A DNA stretch of 64,000 nt from Rhipicephalus microplus (Eukaryota > Arthropoda > Arachnida > Ixodida > Ixodidae), in contig NC_134703.1 of assembly GCF_043290135.1 (NCBI RefSeq), positions 127,290,005 through 127,354,004 on the forward strand, read 5' to 3'. A model generated the notes under the pieces. That model had not been told where the DNA came from. It was given only the letters and a program-made list of their open reading frames with translations, and searched no databases. Each line of letters begins with the position of its first letter. The stretch's first letter is position 1. Positions 12,126 to 23,362 of this stretch are shown in pieces. Position numbers and translations under genes: made by a program.

Positions 12126-12180
12126 AGTTGTTCAGGCATTGTGACACTAAAATTTTCAGCGTCGTACTGCCTGAACAACT
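12126..12180. repeat. Hairpin with 13-bp perfect arms
   Basis: AGTTGTTCAGGCA at 12126-12138 pairs with TGCCTGAACAACT at 12168-12180 around a 29-bp loop. The right arm lies inside the last codons of the candidate minus-strand exon and the left arm just past its stop codon. It could be a 3' RNA structure or chance. Confidence 0.5.
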
Positions 12181-12430
12181 TCTTTGATAAACTCCAAACT
12201 CACGCCGAGAAAAAGCCGCTCAATCACGGTGGTTGTTAAAGGCCTTGCGGCCGTAGACAATGTTGAAAATAAAAAAAAAATCAACTCATCAGTGCTGTAA
12301 CTCCTTCCTTCTTCGTCATTACTGACACGGAACATTTTTCGGTTATCCATGTGGAGGTTCAGGAAGTAGGCTTGCTCTAGGCTGGGTCCGGGGGGTAGAC
12401 TACGCAGGACGTCAGGGGCACCCTCTCATC
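12156..12430 (-). CDS. Candidate terminal exon of an unknown gene
   Basis: The minus strand is open for about 91 codons before TGA at 12156-12158. It is preceded by an intron-like acceptor (TTATTACAG, exon from 12430). The product reads naturally as protein, for example VLRSLPPGPSLEQAYFLNLH and, toward the end, TTTVIERLFLGVSLEFIKEV. It has acidic and polar patches and a hydrophobic helix-like C-terminus. I do not recognise the family. The first two bases of the exon put a TGA in the coding frame when joined in phase to the next upstream exon, so either a 2-bp change has broken it or a different acceptor is used. It sits inside the 8598-16327 TIR unit and could belong to that element. Confidence 0.4.
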
Positions 12431-12793
12431 CTGTAATAAGAGCAAATATGACTTCTCATAAAAAATTTTCGTGCTGTTCTGGCAGCACCATATATAAAGA
12501 ATGTGTAGTGTGTATCCTTCGAAATGGCGTGTAATTGACATTACACTGAACTCGAAGCATACAACCCATACATTCCAATAATTTCGTATGATAAAGATAA
12601 GAGTTTTCCAGCATACAGCGAATTCCCGAAATGAGGTGAAGTGTAAGACTGCAGCTCAAAAATGGCACTTACGAAAGCCTGAACTCACTTAAGAATCAAA
12701 TTCCTTCTAGGGTAGTGAGCCAGTGCGAAAAACAATTCTTAAAGTACAACGTTTAGAACATGTAGCATTACTCAAAACGCACAAGAAACTTAC

Positions 12794-12879
12794 CTCTTCA
12801 TGTACAAACAGTGAAGACATCTCTGCTTTCTCTTTTACATGAGAACAAATGATCTTGGGCGTGGCACTAGCGAAGAGGT
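12794..12879 (-). CDS. Candidate internal exon of the same unknown gene
   Basis: An 86-bp minus-strand segment is bounded by strong splice signals: TTTTTTTTTTCAG before it and GAAGAG|GTAAGT after it. Only one frame is open. It gives 28 codons, ending in a complete codon, and includes ATPKIICSHVKEKAEMSSLF. The exon is short but both splice sites match consensus very well. Its open frame requires two bases from the preceding exon, which the candidate first exon at 14201-14296 does not supply, so at least one exon between them would be missing from this model. Function unknown. Confidence 0.4.
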
Positions 12880-14200
12880 CTGAAAAAAAAAAGTAAAAGA
12901 TTTACTTACTTAAATCACGCCTCTAACAATCTGAGGAATTGTTACAAGTCACCAATCAGTGCAATTCTGACTGCCTCTATAAGGGCATCAAAAATGAACA
13001 ATTTTCTCGTTCTTTCTACTCTCACAAGACGCTCCGTCAATGGAATCTAATCCAAATTTGACGCTGTGCTTCCTATTTGCCTGCTTTCTAGACGTAGGGC
13101 TGCGAACATGTGTTTTGTGCACCTAATCTAGCACAGAAATTCGTCATCTATAATTCAATCATCTTAATTCATTGTTTTTGATAAAAGATGTGATAGCTCG
13201 TCCAGTTTTTAAAGAGTTGCGGGCCTGCAATAGGCACTGCCTTGCACGTATGAAAGTACTTCTTTAAAAAAAAAAATTCAAAGCTTGCTTTCAGAAAAAG
13301 CGTCTGGCATATTTCGACAACCAAGCCCATCCTCTGATGGCAATCAGGGGCACGCTATTAGCGATTATTGACTACGAGATTTACAAACGTAACCCGTGCC
13401 TAAATACTCAGTTAAACACAATCACGCAAGTAAGAGCGCTCGAACGACACCAACGCGCGCGGACGCCGACTACGTTGCAGCAGCCATGACTTATGCTAGA
13501 GAAACCGCACATAGCTCCAACAGTCACGTATACTTTCTCGATTCTGTTATAACGCCGAACATTATCGCAGATGAAAGCGAAGCACGAAAACAGCAAACAG
13601 AAACGAGGGAAAACAACGCACGGCGATGGCCACAACAACGCGCCTTTGGAAGTCTGCTAGATCTTTCCCTGTTGCTGGTGGCACTTGTCCTAAATAGCTT
13701 AAAAGACCGAGGCACACGTGCTGGGAGCATCGCGGCATATCAGCACCTCCAACTATACCGTCTTTAAGCAAAAAAAAAAAAAAGCCATTTCGCACAGTGC
13801 GCCTTTGTACATAATTTTTGCTTTTTCTTTCTTTTTTTGCGCTTACACCTACAGAAGCACGTTGCACATATGAGTATTAATAGAAATGTTATTACGATGT
13901 AGCCCAAAGCACATCTTAAAACAATATCAATCACTTTGTGCAGTGTAGAGACAATGTGCGATCAGCAACTAATCCCGCCCTTGTTAAGTGATCACATCAC
14001 TCACTGTATGAGTGATGCAGGCACTTACACAACATCGCGCATAGCAGTGTGAACTCGTTAAGTCCCACGTTTAATCGGGCATCTGCAACAGGCCCGCGAA
14101 CGCATGCTGTTGTAAATGGCTGGCAGCCTACTTCGGCAGAGCTGTTGCAGGCGCCCAGCTAGCGCTGTATGATTACTATTTACGAAAACAGTACACTCAC

Positions 14201-14296
14201 CGTTAACAGGCCCACGTTGTCCGTGTCCGCCACTCCATGGATATATTCCTTAATCCGAGCGTCACTTCGAACACGGTACTTCGAACACGGTGTCAT
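14201..14296 (-). CDS. Candidate first coding exon of an unknown gene
   Basis: ATG at 14296 (minus strand) opens 32 codons, including KYRVRSDARIKEYIHGVADT. It runs into a near-consensus donor at 14201/14200 (TTAACG|GTGAGT). The exon ends in phase 0. A GC- and CpG-rich stretch lies immediately upstream (14300-14660), as expected for a promoter. I do not recognise the family. It is in the same orientation as the two exon-like segments at 12794 and 12156 and may belong with them, but phase does not connect directly. It could also be a pseudogene or an unrelated exon. Confidence 0.4.
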
Positions 14297-14299
14297 GCG

Positions 14300-14660
14300 T
14301 GACCACCGTTGAATATGCGCCTGTTCGCTAGAACACACACAGCGACCAAGACCCCCGACCAACGCAACGCATTTGAAAGACTGATGAGACAGAGAGGGCA
14401 ACACTGAGAGAGAGAAGGAGGAGGCACTGGCGGCGGCGTGGCGGCGCCGCAGCTGTCGACGCAGGTGTCCGGTGACGCAACTCTTCGCTTATCTACGCCG
14501 CCGTTGTGGGCGACACGCTGGCCGGGTTGAGTGGAGGGGGGGGGGAGGAGCGGCAAACCCGCCAAGACGGCGCCGAAAGGCAAACGCTATGGCGCATACG
14601 GCGGACGGCCGTTCAACGCGGAATGACTCCTTGTAAACGGCCACTCTCCTTCCAACCAGT
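14300..14660 (-). promoter_or_regulatory. GC-rich stretch, possible promoter
   Basis: High G+C and frequent CpG between 14400 and 14640, in contrast to AT-leaning flanks, directly upstream of the candidate first exon ending at 14296. Frames open on both strands here because of composition. The promoter role is inferred from position only; I see no TATA box. Confidence 0.3.
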
Positions 14661-15378
14661 CGCACAGCGACGCAGGTTATTTACCAGCCTCGGGTTCTTT
14701 GAGTATTTTGACGGAATGCGATTGCAGTGGGCGAAAAATAGTGAAGCAAAACTTGCGCAAAACAAAGCGCACCATGGAATGGCCAGAAACAATAATTATT
14801 TCGTCCTCGGTGGCATTAGCGGGAGAGCATCGCTACACCTTTTTCCAGAGAAATTTCTTTTTACATTGTCTGTGTCAGGCGATTCCGCGTATGGTGCCGC
14901 AAACACTGAATGCGTAGTCGAAGCTGGAACAAATTAATCCACAGTAGCGGATGCTTAGAAGGCTTGTCATGCACCACGAAACGTGCCGAGGTTGTTATAA
15001 CAAACTTTTTGCTGACCACATGATCAGCACATAATTCCATATGGTTGCCCAATGAGCTAGCTAAGCACCTGTAGCAAAGGCAGTGCACGTTCTTGTTAAA
15101 CGTTGTTAGTATAAACGATGGTTGTGCATAAGTGCAGTGACAGCTTTCCGTGTGAATTGGTCATAACCCACGTTTTCGAGCGTAGAAGCGCCTCAACGGA
15201 GCTAATCAGTTACCACAGCAAGTTCGTAAGCAATGATGAGGTACGAAAATGTGCAGCTGTTTTCCATGTACTGAATAGTTAGTGTACGGTGCTTTGACCA
15301 CCGCCATTTCTTAAGCCACCTCCCATATAGACAGACTCCCAGTCTGAACAGGTGTGGGACCTTAAACACTAAGAAGCA

Positions 15379-15660
15379 GTGCCCCCCCCCCCCCCCGCAC
15401 ACACACACGAAATTTGAGGGCGCACGGGCTGATGCACACGCATACTTATTCACAGGCGCACACTCATACACGTATACACACATACGGCAACACACACACG
15501 CGACCGTAAACGCACGCATGCATGGGCATACACATGTGCACAGGCACGCTTAACACAAGCACGGACTCGCACATACACGCGGCACGCACACATGCACGGG
15601 TGTACACACAATTGCGCTTACACGCGAACACATGCGCAGGCTCACGCACACACACCCATA
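15379..15660. repeat. Poly-C run followed by degenerate CA-rich tract
   Basis: A run of about 17 C at 15380-15396 leads into roughly 260 bp rich in CACACA, CATACA and CGCACA. It is a degraded microsatellite. Cysteine- and histidine-rich frames here are artefacts of the repeat. Confidence 0.75.
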
Positions 15661-15870
15661 CTCGGGCGAACATTATGTTCCTGTATATAATCCACAGCAA
15701 ACATGTAGCTTATAACCAACGCTAAGGTGAGCTTTCGTAACGTGGATTGCAGTTAATTGCCATTATAGATGAAACGCGATTTGCTTCTGCTGGCATTCTT
15801 CTGTATTCGGAGAGCACCTTCACACATTGTAAGTCAATTAGGCCGTAATTTAACGCAAGGTCCACATACT

Positions 15871-16097
15871 CGTGCAGTAGCTACGCTGCTCGGCCGCCAA
15901 TCCGAAGGTCGCGGGTTCGATGCCGGCCGTGGCAGTCGAATTCAGATGGAGGCGAAAAAGTAGAAGCCTGTGCACTGCGCGATATCAGCGCCCATTAAAG
16001 AACACCAAATGGTCAAAATCTCTAGAGCTTTCCACTACGACGACCCTCATAATCACATCGACGTTTTTGAGACGCAAAATACCAAATATTATAATTA
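15871..16097 (+). mobile_element. Ruka-type tRNA-derived SINE, diverged
   Basis: The head contains a B-box-like GTCGCGGGTTCGATGCC, followed by GGCCGTGGCAGTCGAATTCA, ATGGAGGCGAAA and the tail TTTCCACTACGACGACCCTC then ATAATCACAT. This order matches the tick Ruka SINE seen elsewhere in the window. The copy is diverged from the others. It ends only about 40 bp before the right TIR block starting at 16139. Confidence 0.75.
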
Positions 16098-16138
16098 TGT
16101 GTTCTTCTTATGCTGCATATTCCATCTGATGAATCGTC

Positions 16139-16327
16139 ACCTACACCCTTCTCAGGCACAAAAGCACCCTTAGAGCCTATTTTAGGGTGCTATCGAGGCA
16201 AGCACCCAAACAAATGGGTGCTTTTTTTTCAATCGACCATTTATGGGTGTTAAAGGGTGTTGCAAAGGGTGCTTTCTCGTAAAAGCACCATTTTTACACC
16301 CTTTTGGGTGTAAAAATTTTTACTGTG
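16139..16327. repeat. Right terminal repeat block, CACCC/GGGTG units
   Basis: The mirror image of 8598-8860: repeated ACACCCTT, GCACCC, GGGTGCT and GGGTGTT units ending with a 34-bp inverted copy of the left terminus at 16294-16327. TA follows at 16328-16329. Confidence 0.7.
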
Positions 16328-16570
16328 TATAGATGGACACAGTTGTCCTTTTTTAGAGCTGATTAAAAGTTCCTGTGTGTATTTAGCGGCGATGGCTGCA
16401 CTATCCCAGCATTTTTCGACGTAGTGTGATGGCCTCCCTAATGCCCGTACACATCGCCGAATGGGCTCGTTTTCGTCGTGACACCTGTCGAACAAAATGC
16501 GTTAAGGAGACTCCTTCCAGTATGTGGCATTTATGTAGTGTTTTTTTTTTTTCGAAGCACCTGCAAGTAA

Positions 16571-16785
16571 CATCATGGCTTTGTGGTGGAAAATCTGCGT
16601 ACCACTTCAACGACACGGGTTCAAACCTGAATTGGACCGAAAATTTTATTCTATATTTTATTTCCTTCTTCCTCAATTTTTCGCTAACGCACAATGTTTT
16701 GCTTACGGACAATTTTTCGCTCACAACCAATGGTGCCGACACTAACGGCGGAATTTCTGTGACCCGAGCTCTCTAACGCTATATC
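16571..16785 (+). mobile_element. Second tRNA-derived SINE family, copy 1
   Basis: Begins with a box-A-like ATGGCTTTGTGGTGG, has a box-B-like CGGGTTCAAACCTG, and then a body containing CTCAATTTTTCGCT and ACAACCAATGGTGCCGACAC. It ends GGAATTTCTGTGACCCGAGC followed by TCTCTAACGC. The same order of blocks occurs at 42853-43070 and, as a 3' piece, in inverse at 31100-31165, which shows a dispersed tRNA-derived family distinct from Ruka. Confidence 0.65.
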
Positions 16786-19700
16786 GCTTTGAAACAACAA
16801 CAACTACTACTGTATACTACACACGCACAGAGAACGCAATTGTCTTCTTTGCAATATTTTGCGGCAAAGAGCACGGGTCACCTGACTTTTGACACTAAAG
16901 TTCTTTTTTTTTACTTCGTATCCCAACACTTTTTGGGCAAAGAATAAAACATTTCCTGCTTTTCATAAGTCGAATCAGATGTATAAATTTTAAGATAACT
17001 TCTTCATCTTAGCATCATGCGTTTCCGGGCACATTACTGTACAAGTCACAATATTTGACTCAAGTTAAGGCTGGCACAAAAACAACGGGGGTAGGGTGTA
17101 TAGCCTTGTGGCCTGCAGTGGGTATAGCCGTCGGCTAGTGCGATTCCCTGCGTATACGCATTCTGTTCTTCATACGTACGGTGCCCACGTGTGCGGTATT
17201 CAGCCATGCGTGGTTCCTTTTGGCGTACCCTTTCACGTGTCAAAATCAAACAGAGCTGTTGTCGCGTTTTTCTCAATATGTTACAGCCACCGTTGGAGCG
17301 AGCTGCGTTCGACTGCCGCCATGGATGTCGCCATTTTGTTAGTTAACTTCCTTGTGTGATATGGTCAGCCTCAGTTTGTAGCAACCTCGTTTATTGACAT
17401 ACCACACGGTTTCGGATTTTCGTCTAATTGGATGTCACTTCAGTTTGTAGGAACCGAGGTTCGTGGTGTGAAGTTGGCGTGCCGCTTACGTTATATCAGT
17501 CCTGGAGATCAATTCGCACGATGATATACTGAAACGGAACCGCCGCTGTTTTCGCACGCGGATCTCTCCTTTGCTTTCTTGGTTGCAGTGCTTCGCGTTT
17601 ACAGACTTGCTACCATGATCATGTCCTTTCTGTCGCTGAAAACATCGTTTTTCGCGAAGATACTTAACGAATGTCGCTTGTGCGAAAATAAACAGTCCGA
17701 AAGCTTTCTTTCTTTCAATATTTTAATCTCCTAAATACCAATTCCACATGGTCTTGTTCGGTATGAAGCAGTTAAGACGGCATTACTATTTTCTGCTTGT
17801 AGTTGCTGTGCCCTACGAGGAACATTAAAAAAGGTGCGCTTGCATGGTATTCAGTAAAGTGTGCAAGCGGTAAATTTGCTGACTTGGCTTAATGACCAGT
17901 GGCCGCCTAGCATGGAAAAACTACTTACTTTAACGCATGTCTTATTCGCATTTATTTGCAACACTTCTTCCGACTTACAAATATACGTTTACCTTGGCTA
18001 TTGAACCCAATTACGATGTGCTTATTTATAGCCGCTGTCACGGATATTACCTAAGCGAAATAGTTTCGTCATTGTGGACTTTCCCTTGATTAGTATGTTT
18101 TTATTTATTCCCGTAATAACTACGGGACAGGCGGTATGGGACAAGGGCGATGGAAATTGGAAATATAGAAGTAAGCATAAATAAAAATTAATATATATGT
18201 AAATAACCATTATGAGAAAAAAAAATCCCGTCCGTTATAGTCGAAAAGGAGGCGGGGGGGGGGGGGAGCTGAGAATGGTGGAGGGGTGTCCATTATGTGC
18301 GGACGGGCAACTGATGCAAAGCGACGCATCCGGGAGCTGCAGTGACGTCCGCTGCTGCCTCACTGCCGGGGTCTCCAGCCCCCCTCGGCGGGGCCGATAA
18401 CCGTGGCGAATGCTCGAGGGCCGGCGACCGCTCCGCGGTTGGATGCCGCCTCCGATACGCACTGGGGGCAGCACTTTTCATCCAGCCAGGACTTGACGGG
18501 CATAGGCTCCGGCACCGTTGACGCCTGGACAGATGCATTGCTCTCTTCAGGTTATCCCCCTCACGCTCAAGCTCTCTCTCCTTTTCTCCGGCTCTCTGGG
18601 TCCTCCTTCGCCATGATGTCGAAGAGCTGACCCAAGTATAAACACTTTCCTTGAGGGAAAGGGTGTTGTTGTTAAGGGGGAAGCCCAGTACACACATGCC
18701 TACGCATATTTCGGCATGCTCAGTGAAGCGCTATATGTATAAGCGACGTGTAATTAAAATATGTCTGTACGTGTGTGAAAAGATGCGTTATGCGAAGCGG
18801 TGTGTCAAACGAATCCTCAGATAACTTGAAGCGCGGATTGCGTGGGTCTCTATAAATTTACACACTGGAAGCGTTAAAGGGCTTCCCTTGGCGCTCGCAT
18901 TGACACCGCTATTCTTCGATACGTTTCAAGGTTTTCGCAGTTAGCCCGCATTTAATTGTGCTCGTTGTGTTATAAAAGCATACACAAAGTTGCGTAGCCC
19001 AAGCCTTACGTAAAACAAATTCTCACATCACTGAAAAATTCCGTTCATTAACGAACTACATTAAACCGAACGTACAGAGTTGATTTCAGTTCTACGAATA
19101 TATTTCGGCACATCGTAAAACACCTCTCACGTCACACTTATCACAAGTGCGACCACACCTTCAGTAGATTGTCTTTGCTATGCGCTTCGCGATAAGTTTC
19201 GTTAGCGGCGCGCCATAGCCGCCCGTCGCAAAGGCCATTATATTACCGTGGTAACGGCGCTTCATAACCCGTTATGAATTTCCCGAGCAGCTCGGCACTG
19301 AAATAGATTGACTGACTGTTTATTTACCTATATATGTTGAGACGTTAACCACTCCGTCTACAAAAGAGATGGCAGTGAATGTCGTATACTACAGGAGAAA
19401 GAAGATAAGTGGTAGAAGAAATGCTTGTAAAAGAGGCATCAAGAATTTCATCTAAAGAAGCACTGATGCACTTGGAAAAAGTGAAGTACTTCGCAGATCA
19501 GCAGAGTGTTGGGTCGGAGAAGGTTTATGAGAGCCTAAACAAAGTCGCTCACTCGACGGCCACTGCGTCTTGAGTGCACAAGCGCACTAAAAGTTTACTG
19601 CATTCATAAACATGCTATAATTAAGCTGAAATTAGCATTGAAGTTAGTAGCCTTGGAAATGAAATATTTCATACCTCATTTCCTCATTTGATAATTCCTT

Positions 19701-20268
19701 TATCTCCTGACAGCAAGTTGCAGCATATCGCCATTGGAGTTCAGCGAACTCTCGCTTTAACGAACTTTTTCTGGGGTTCCTTGAAATTCGTTGGAGCGAA
19801 GTTTTGCTTATAATGCATTTAATAAGGTACCTTGACATACATAAAATTCTTTTTTAAAAAGCACCAGTGCTGTCCGAATAGGAGTTACCACAAAAACTTC
19901 ATGTACAAGATATGGGAGTCGCTGTGCCGAATTTGCGTACGCCATAACACTTCATCGACACACTATGAGTACACGTTTTACCCACATGCATTTAATCCGA
20001 CCTAACAATGAGTTTATTGAACTTCAAGGAAAACACATAAAATATCCCCATCCTCAGAGCTTTTGCAGTACTGGTTTTGGGATGTTAAAGCCCAAAAGTA
20101 ATTATTACTACAGTTCCTGCCATGCAGAACTTCTGCTACAACCTGCAGCCTGTGCCATTTCGTTCCATGAAAGCTTCATACCAGAAAGCGACGAAGCTGT
20201 TAATGAAGTTTGTGTGAGTAACCCATCTTGTACGACAATCCAGTGTACCTGTGCGTGTGTGCGTCTAC
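16786..20268. other. Intergenic; one GC-rich patch at 18240-18640
   Basis: No recognisable gene. The patch at 18240-18640 is GC-rich and begins with a G-run at about 18252-18267. Minus-strand frames there (one of 134 codons) are Arg/Pro/Ser-rich and overlap other open frames, so composition explains them. The remainder is AT-leaning and featureless. Confidence 0.5.
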
Positions 20269-20403
<135 letters not shown>

Positions 20404-21133
20404 GCTATCTATTTCTCTCTCTATCTCTCTCTCGATGAATCTTTTCGTTTGTAATTTTCTGTATTCTCTAGCTTCTTCATCGCAAAGTACCATATAACGT
20501 AAGTACAATCAAACAGAAAGGTTTACTGACCACGCGAGCACGTGCAAAACTGCGTGTCCGTGCCACCTAGCGGTACGCCATCTACCGTTGACCAGAGTGC
20601 AGAGCCGTAAATAGGTCGTACTGTTATATTCACTGATGTTTCAGTTTTCTTCTGCTGCACTGCGTATTGTTAGTTCACAGTTTTCACGCAAAGTGTTTAT
20701 CTGCAGTACGACCATCGCACTTCTACTTTGATAGCAGAATCAAAGATATGACGGCGTGCCGTTGGGTATGACATTGCAAGAAAGATTGTCACTGATAATA
20801 ACACTTATGCTGAATGACTGCTCTTGAGACAGAAGCCGTGGCTACCTATAGAGGAGCGCGTCGCGTCAACATGTAAAATGTGAGAAATTTTCACGTCCAG
20901 TCAGAAACGCACATGCCATCGATTAAGGAAGCAACGCATGTCGGGTGTTACGCTTCTTTCGATCACCGCTGACGTGGCAGAAATGCCGAACAGAGGTTCC
21001 TGGCCACGCGCCCACGTGGTCAATAAACTTTTGTGCTTGACTGTACCTTCTGGCTATCCTCACTAGCTCCTGCATAACATTTATCTCTCTCTTTCTCTCT
21101 TTCTCTCTGTCGCTCAGTGTCCGGGTTTGGATG

Positions 21134-21757
21134 TGTTACGAGGCGCGACGCCAGCACGGTCCCGAAGGCGCCACTGCTCCGATACTCGCCGCTGCCAAGG
21201 TCACTGGCTGTTTGGTAGCGTATGTTTCTCAGCTCGCGACTGCTTCTGCGCAGAGCTGATGGACGAGTGGACAAGCCGATGGTGACTTAAGGCAAGGTTT
21301 ATGTACAGCATAAAAATAAAGGCGTTAAATATTCGGCACTGGGGCCGACAGCTTAGGGACTCGAAGAGCCGAGATGTCTTCTCTGACACATACGTGGGCT
21401 TCTCTCTGACGCAAAGGTCAGCTGCTGGCAAAGCGCTGCTTGGCTTTTTTACAGGCACCGGGTGGGCCTTTACGTCACCAACGTCCAATCAGAAGCACCG
21501 CGGGCCGTGATGTCAGATTTCTCCGGTCAGGAACCACCGTTGGGTTGCGCCATGATCCTCGAATCCGGAGCCGCTGCGCTGGGCCGCACTCGAGGACGAG
21601 TAATGTTGCAACGCATTGCGTAAAACTCGCCAGTCTGGATGGCGCCGCTTGCATGACGTCGTTGAGATGATGACGTCAGGGGGGCTGGCTCGTTGTCCTT
21701 GACAGAGATTGCCTTTGCGGAGGCAACGACGTTCGGTGTGGGCTCCCAGGCGTAAGA
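21134..21757 (+). mobile_element. Solo LTR, copy A, target duplication GATG
   Basis: A 624-bp sequence starts TGTTACGAGGCGCGACGCCA and ends CCCAGGCGTAAGA. It is flanked by GATG at 21130-21133 and again at 21758-21761. It is closely similar along its length to 44405-45092, which has its own different flanking duplication. Near 21312 it contains an AATAAA-type signal after a TTTATGTACA motif, as expected in the R region of an LTR. No internal retroviral genes adjoin it, so it is best read as a solo LTR left by recombination. A 4-bp duplication fits Ty3- or BEL-type integration. Confidence 0.75.
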
Positions 21758-22748
21758 GATGCCTTAAATGGGCCCTGAAACACTCTATTGAGTAACCATG
21801 AAATTCATTCTATGGAAAAGCGTATTGCATCACAAATTCAATGCCACAAAAATTTTAACAATCCGTTCAGTAAGAGCGGAGTTACAAAGATTTGTCACAC
21901 GGTGCAATCGCATTCTCTCTTCCCTCGTCCCGGCGAAAACGCTGGAAGCTAAGCAGGGAGGGATGGGAGGGGCAAACAAAAAAATTCACGCGTGCCTTGT
22001 GACCTTGAGCACTTTTTTTCTTTTTTTTTCGTTGAATACGCGGCTTTTTCAGGGTGATCGCGCGCGCACGTGTGGACAAGTGACGGCCTCTCGAGGCGAT
22101 CTCTTTAACAACCAATTACGCCATGTTCAAATCAGCCAATGGCTGATAGACGGGTAATCTACGTGTGATTTTCGAGCGTCTTCCCTCATTTGTCGAAAGA
22201 AGAAAAAGCAATTTTTAGCTACCTTTGATCATTTATTGTGATTTCCAGGCCGCGTGCTGCGCTATATCATTCGACTCGCGTCTTCTCGGGAGCCTCTACT
22301 ACCGATAGGCAGCGTTTTCTGACCATGCTCAAAAAGTGTTCAAAAATACGGAAATACATTGTGAAATTTCTTACGTCATGCTTGTGAAGATTACGGCGTG
22401 AAATTTAGAAATAATACTTCAACTTTATTTTCTCCGTTAAGAATGAACTTATGACAGTGAAACTTATAACAATAGAGTACTCGGAGTGGAGTTTATCAAT
22501 CTAAGACAGCTCAATGTTTATCTTAAGTGTCCCTTTAACAATTTGTACTCTATTACTGCATCTTTTGTGCTTGCTAATTCTATCACCATCAGCAAATTTG
22601 TACGCGTTAAAAGTGTTAGAGGCTGAGCCATGAGTCATTATCCAAGCTGCCTTATCTCTTATTGAGCCCTGATCAACAGTAAGACATAGCTCACTATTCG
22701 TAGCTAACTAGTCATAGATCTTATGTCGCGAAGCACAATGATTATGCT
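21758..22748. other. Intergenic, no gene seen
   Basis: No recognisable coding sequence or repeat between the solo LTR and the next SINE. The 119-codon open frame from 21798 has no domain and overlaps opposite-strand frames. Confidence 0.55.
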
Positions 22749-22989
22749 TGATTGATTGATATGTGGGGTTTAACGTCCCAAAACCACTGTATGATTATGA
22801 GAGACGCCGTAGTGGAGGGCTCCGGAAATTTTAAACACCTGGGGTTCCTTAACGTGCACCCAAATCTGAGCACATGGGCCTACAACATTTCCGCCTCCAT
22901 CGGAAATGCAGCCGCCGCAGCCAGGATTCGATCCCGCGACCTGCGGGTCAGCAGCCGAGTACCTTAGCCACTAGACCACCGCGGCGGGG
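22749..22989 (-). mobile_element. Ruka-type SINE, full length
   Basis: On the minus strand: a tRNA-like head with GACCCGCAGGTCGCGGGATC, then the GGAGGCGGAAATG block, GTTAAGGAACCCCAGG, AGCCCTCCACTACGGCGTCT and the 3' end AACCCCACATATCAATCAA. Both internal pol III promoter boxes are recognisable in the head. This is one of the best-preserved copies in the window. Confidence 0.85.
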
Positions 22990-23014
22990 CAATGATTATA
23001 CTTCAATAAATATG

Positions 23015-23016
<2 letters not shown>

Positions 23017-23096
<80 letters not shown>
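23017..23096. repeat. (TA)n microsatellite
   Basis: About 80 bp of TA dinucleotides directly abutting a long hairpin (23096-23194). A second TA tract lies at 23299-23361. Confidence 0.95.
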
Positions 23097-23099
<3 letters not shown>

Positions 23100-23194
23100 A
23101 AGAAAGAAAAGTGGATGAAAAAATAACCAGCTGTGAGCAGGAACCATTCCTGCTCACGGCTGGTTATTTTTTCATCCAGTTTTCTTTCTTCTTA
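23096..23194. repeat. Near-perfect hairpin, 47-bp arms
   Basis: The arms 23096-23142 and 23148-23194 are complementary at 45 of 47 positions with only 5 bases between them. The sequence begins at the end of a TA microsatellite. It is not part of any repeat family otherwise seen in the window. Confidence 0.85.
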
Positions 23195-23294
23195 TTTACA
23201 TTCCATTGGTTCTAATAACTTCCCCTGTACATTCCAAGGCATTACTGTCTGTTACATCTCATTAATATTGTGCCCTTAGGTATACACTTCTTTC

Positions 23295-23298
<4 letters not shown>

Positions 23299-23361
<63 letters not shown>
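23299..23361. repeat. (TA)n microsatellite
   Basis: About 60 bp of TA dinucleotides about 100 bp past the 23.1-kb hairpin. Confidence 0.95.

Positions 23362-23362
<1 letters not shown>

Larger units (their letters stand above)
8598..16327. mobile_element. Possible 7.7-kb TIR element flanked by TA
   Basis: The left end begins CACAGTAAAAATTTTTACAC at 8598 and the right end is its inverted copy finishing at 16327. About 34 bp match with one mismatch, and a TA dinucleotide adjoins each outer end (8596-8597 and 16328-16329). Next to each terminus lies 190-260 bp filled with short inverted units of the CACCC/GGGTG type (8630-8860 and 16139-16300). TIRs with TA duplications are known for Tc1/mariner-like and related DNA transposons, and subterminal repeat clusters can be transposase-binding sites. 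The interior holds Penelope fragments, a tandem repeat and exon-like segments, but no recognised transposase. Two independent short elements lying in opposite orientation by chance would look similar. Confidence 0.45.

Noticed and set aside
13267..13490. Plus-strand frame after CTTGCTTTCAG encoding AYFDNQAHPLMAIRG and onward
   Set aside because: Open for about 70 codons behind an acceptor-like site, but no donor, ATG or family match; it is on the opposite strand to the exon candidates, so evidence is too thin.
16118..16140. CTGATGA hammerhead-ribozyme core candidate
   Set aside because: No matching GAAA strand and stems could be found nearby. The same holds for other CTGATGA occurrences in the window.
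18293..18697. 134-codon minus-strand frame
   Set aside because: Arg/Pro/Ser-rich translation of a GC-rich patch with competing open frames; no domain.
22905..22989. tRNA gene suggested by box A and box B on the minus strand
   Set aside because: It is the head of a Ruka SINE. The same applies to the heads at 34380-34468 and 15871-15950.
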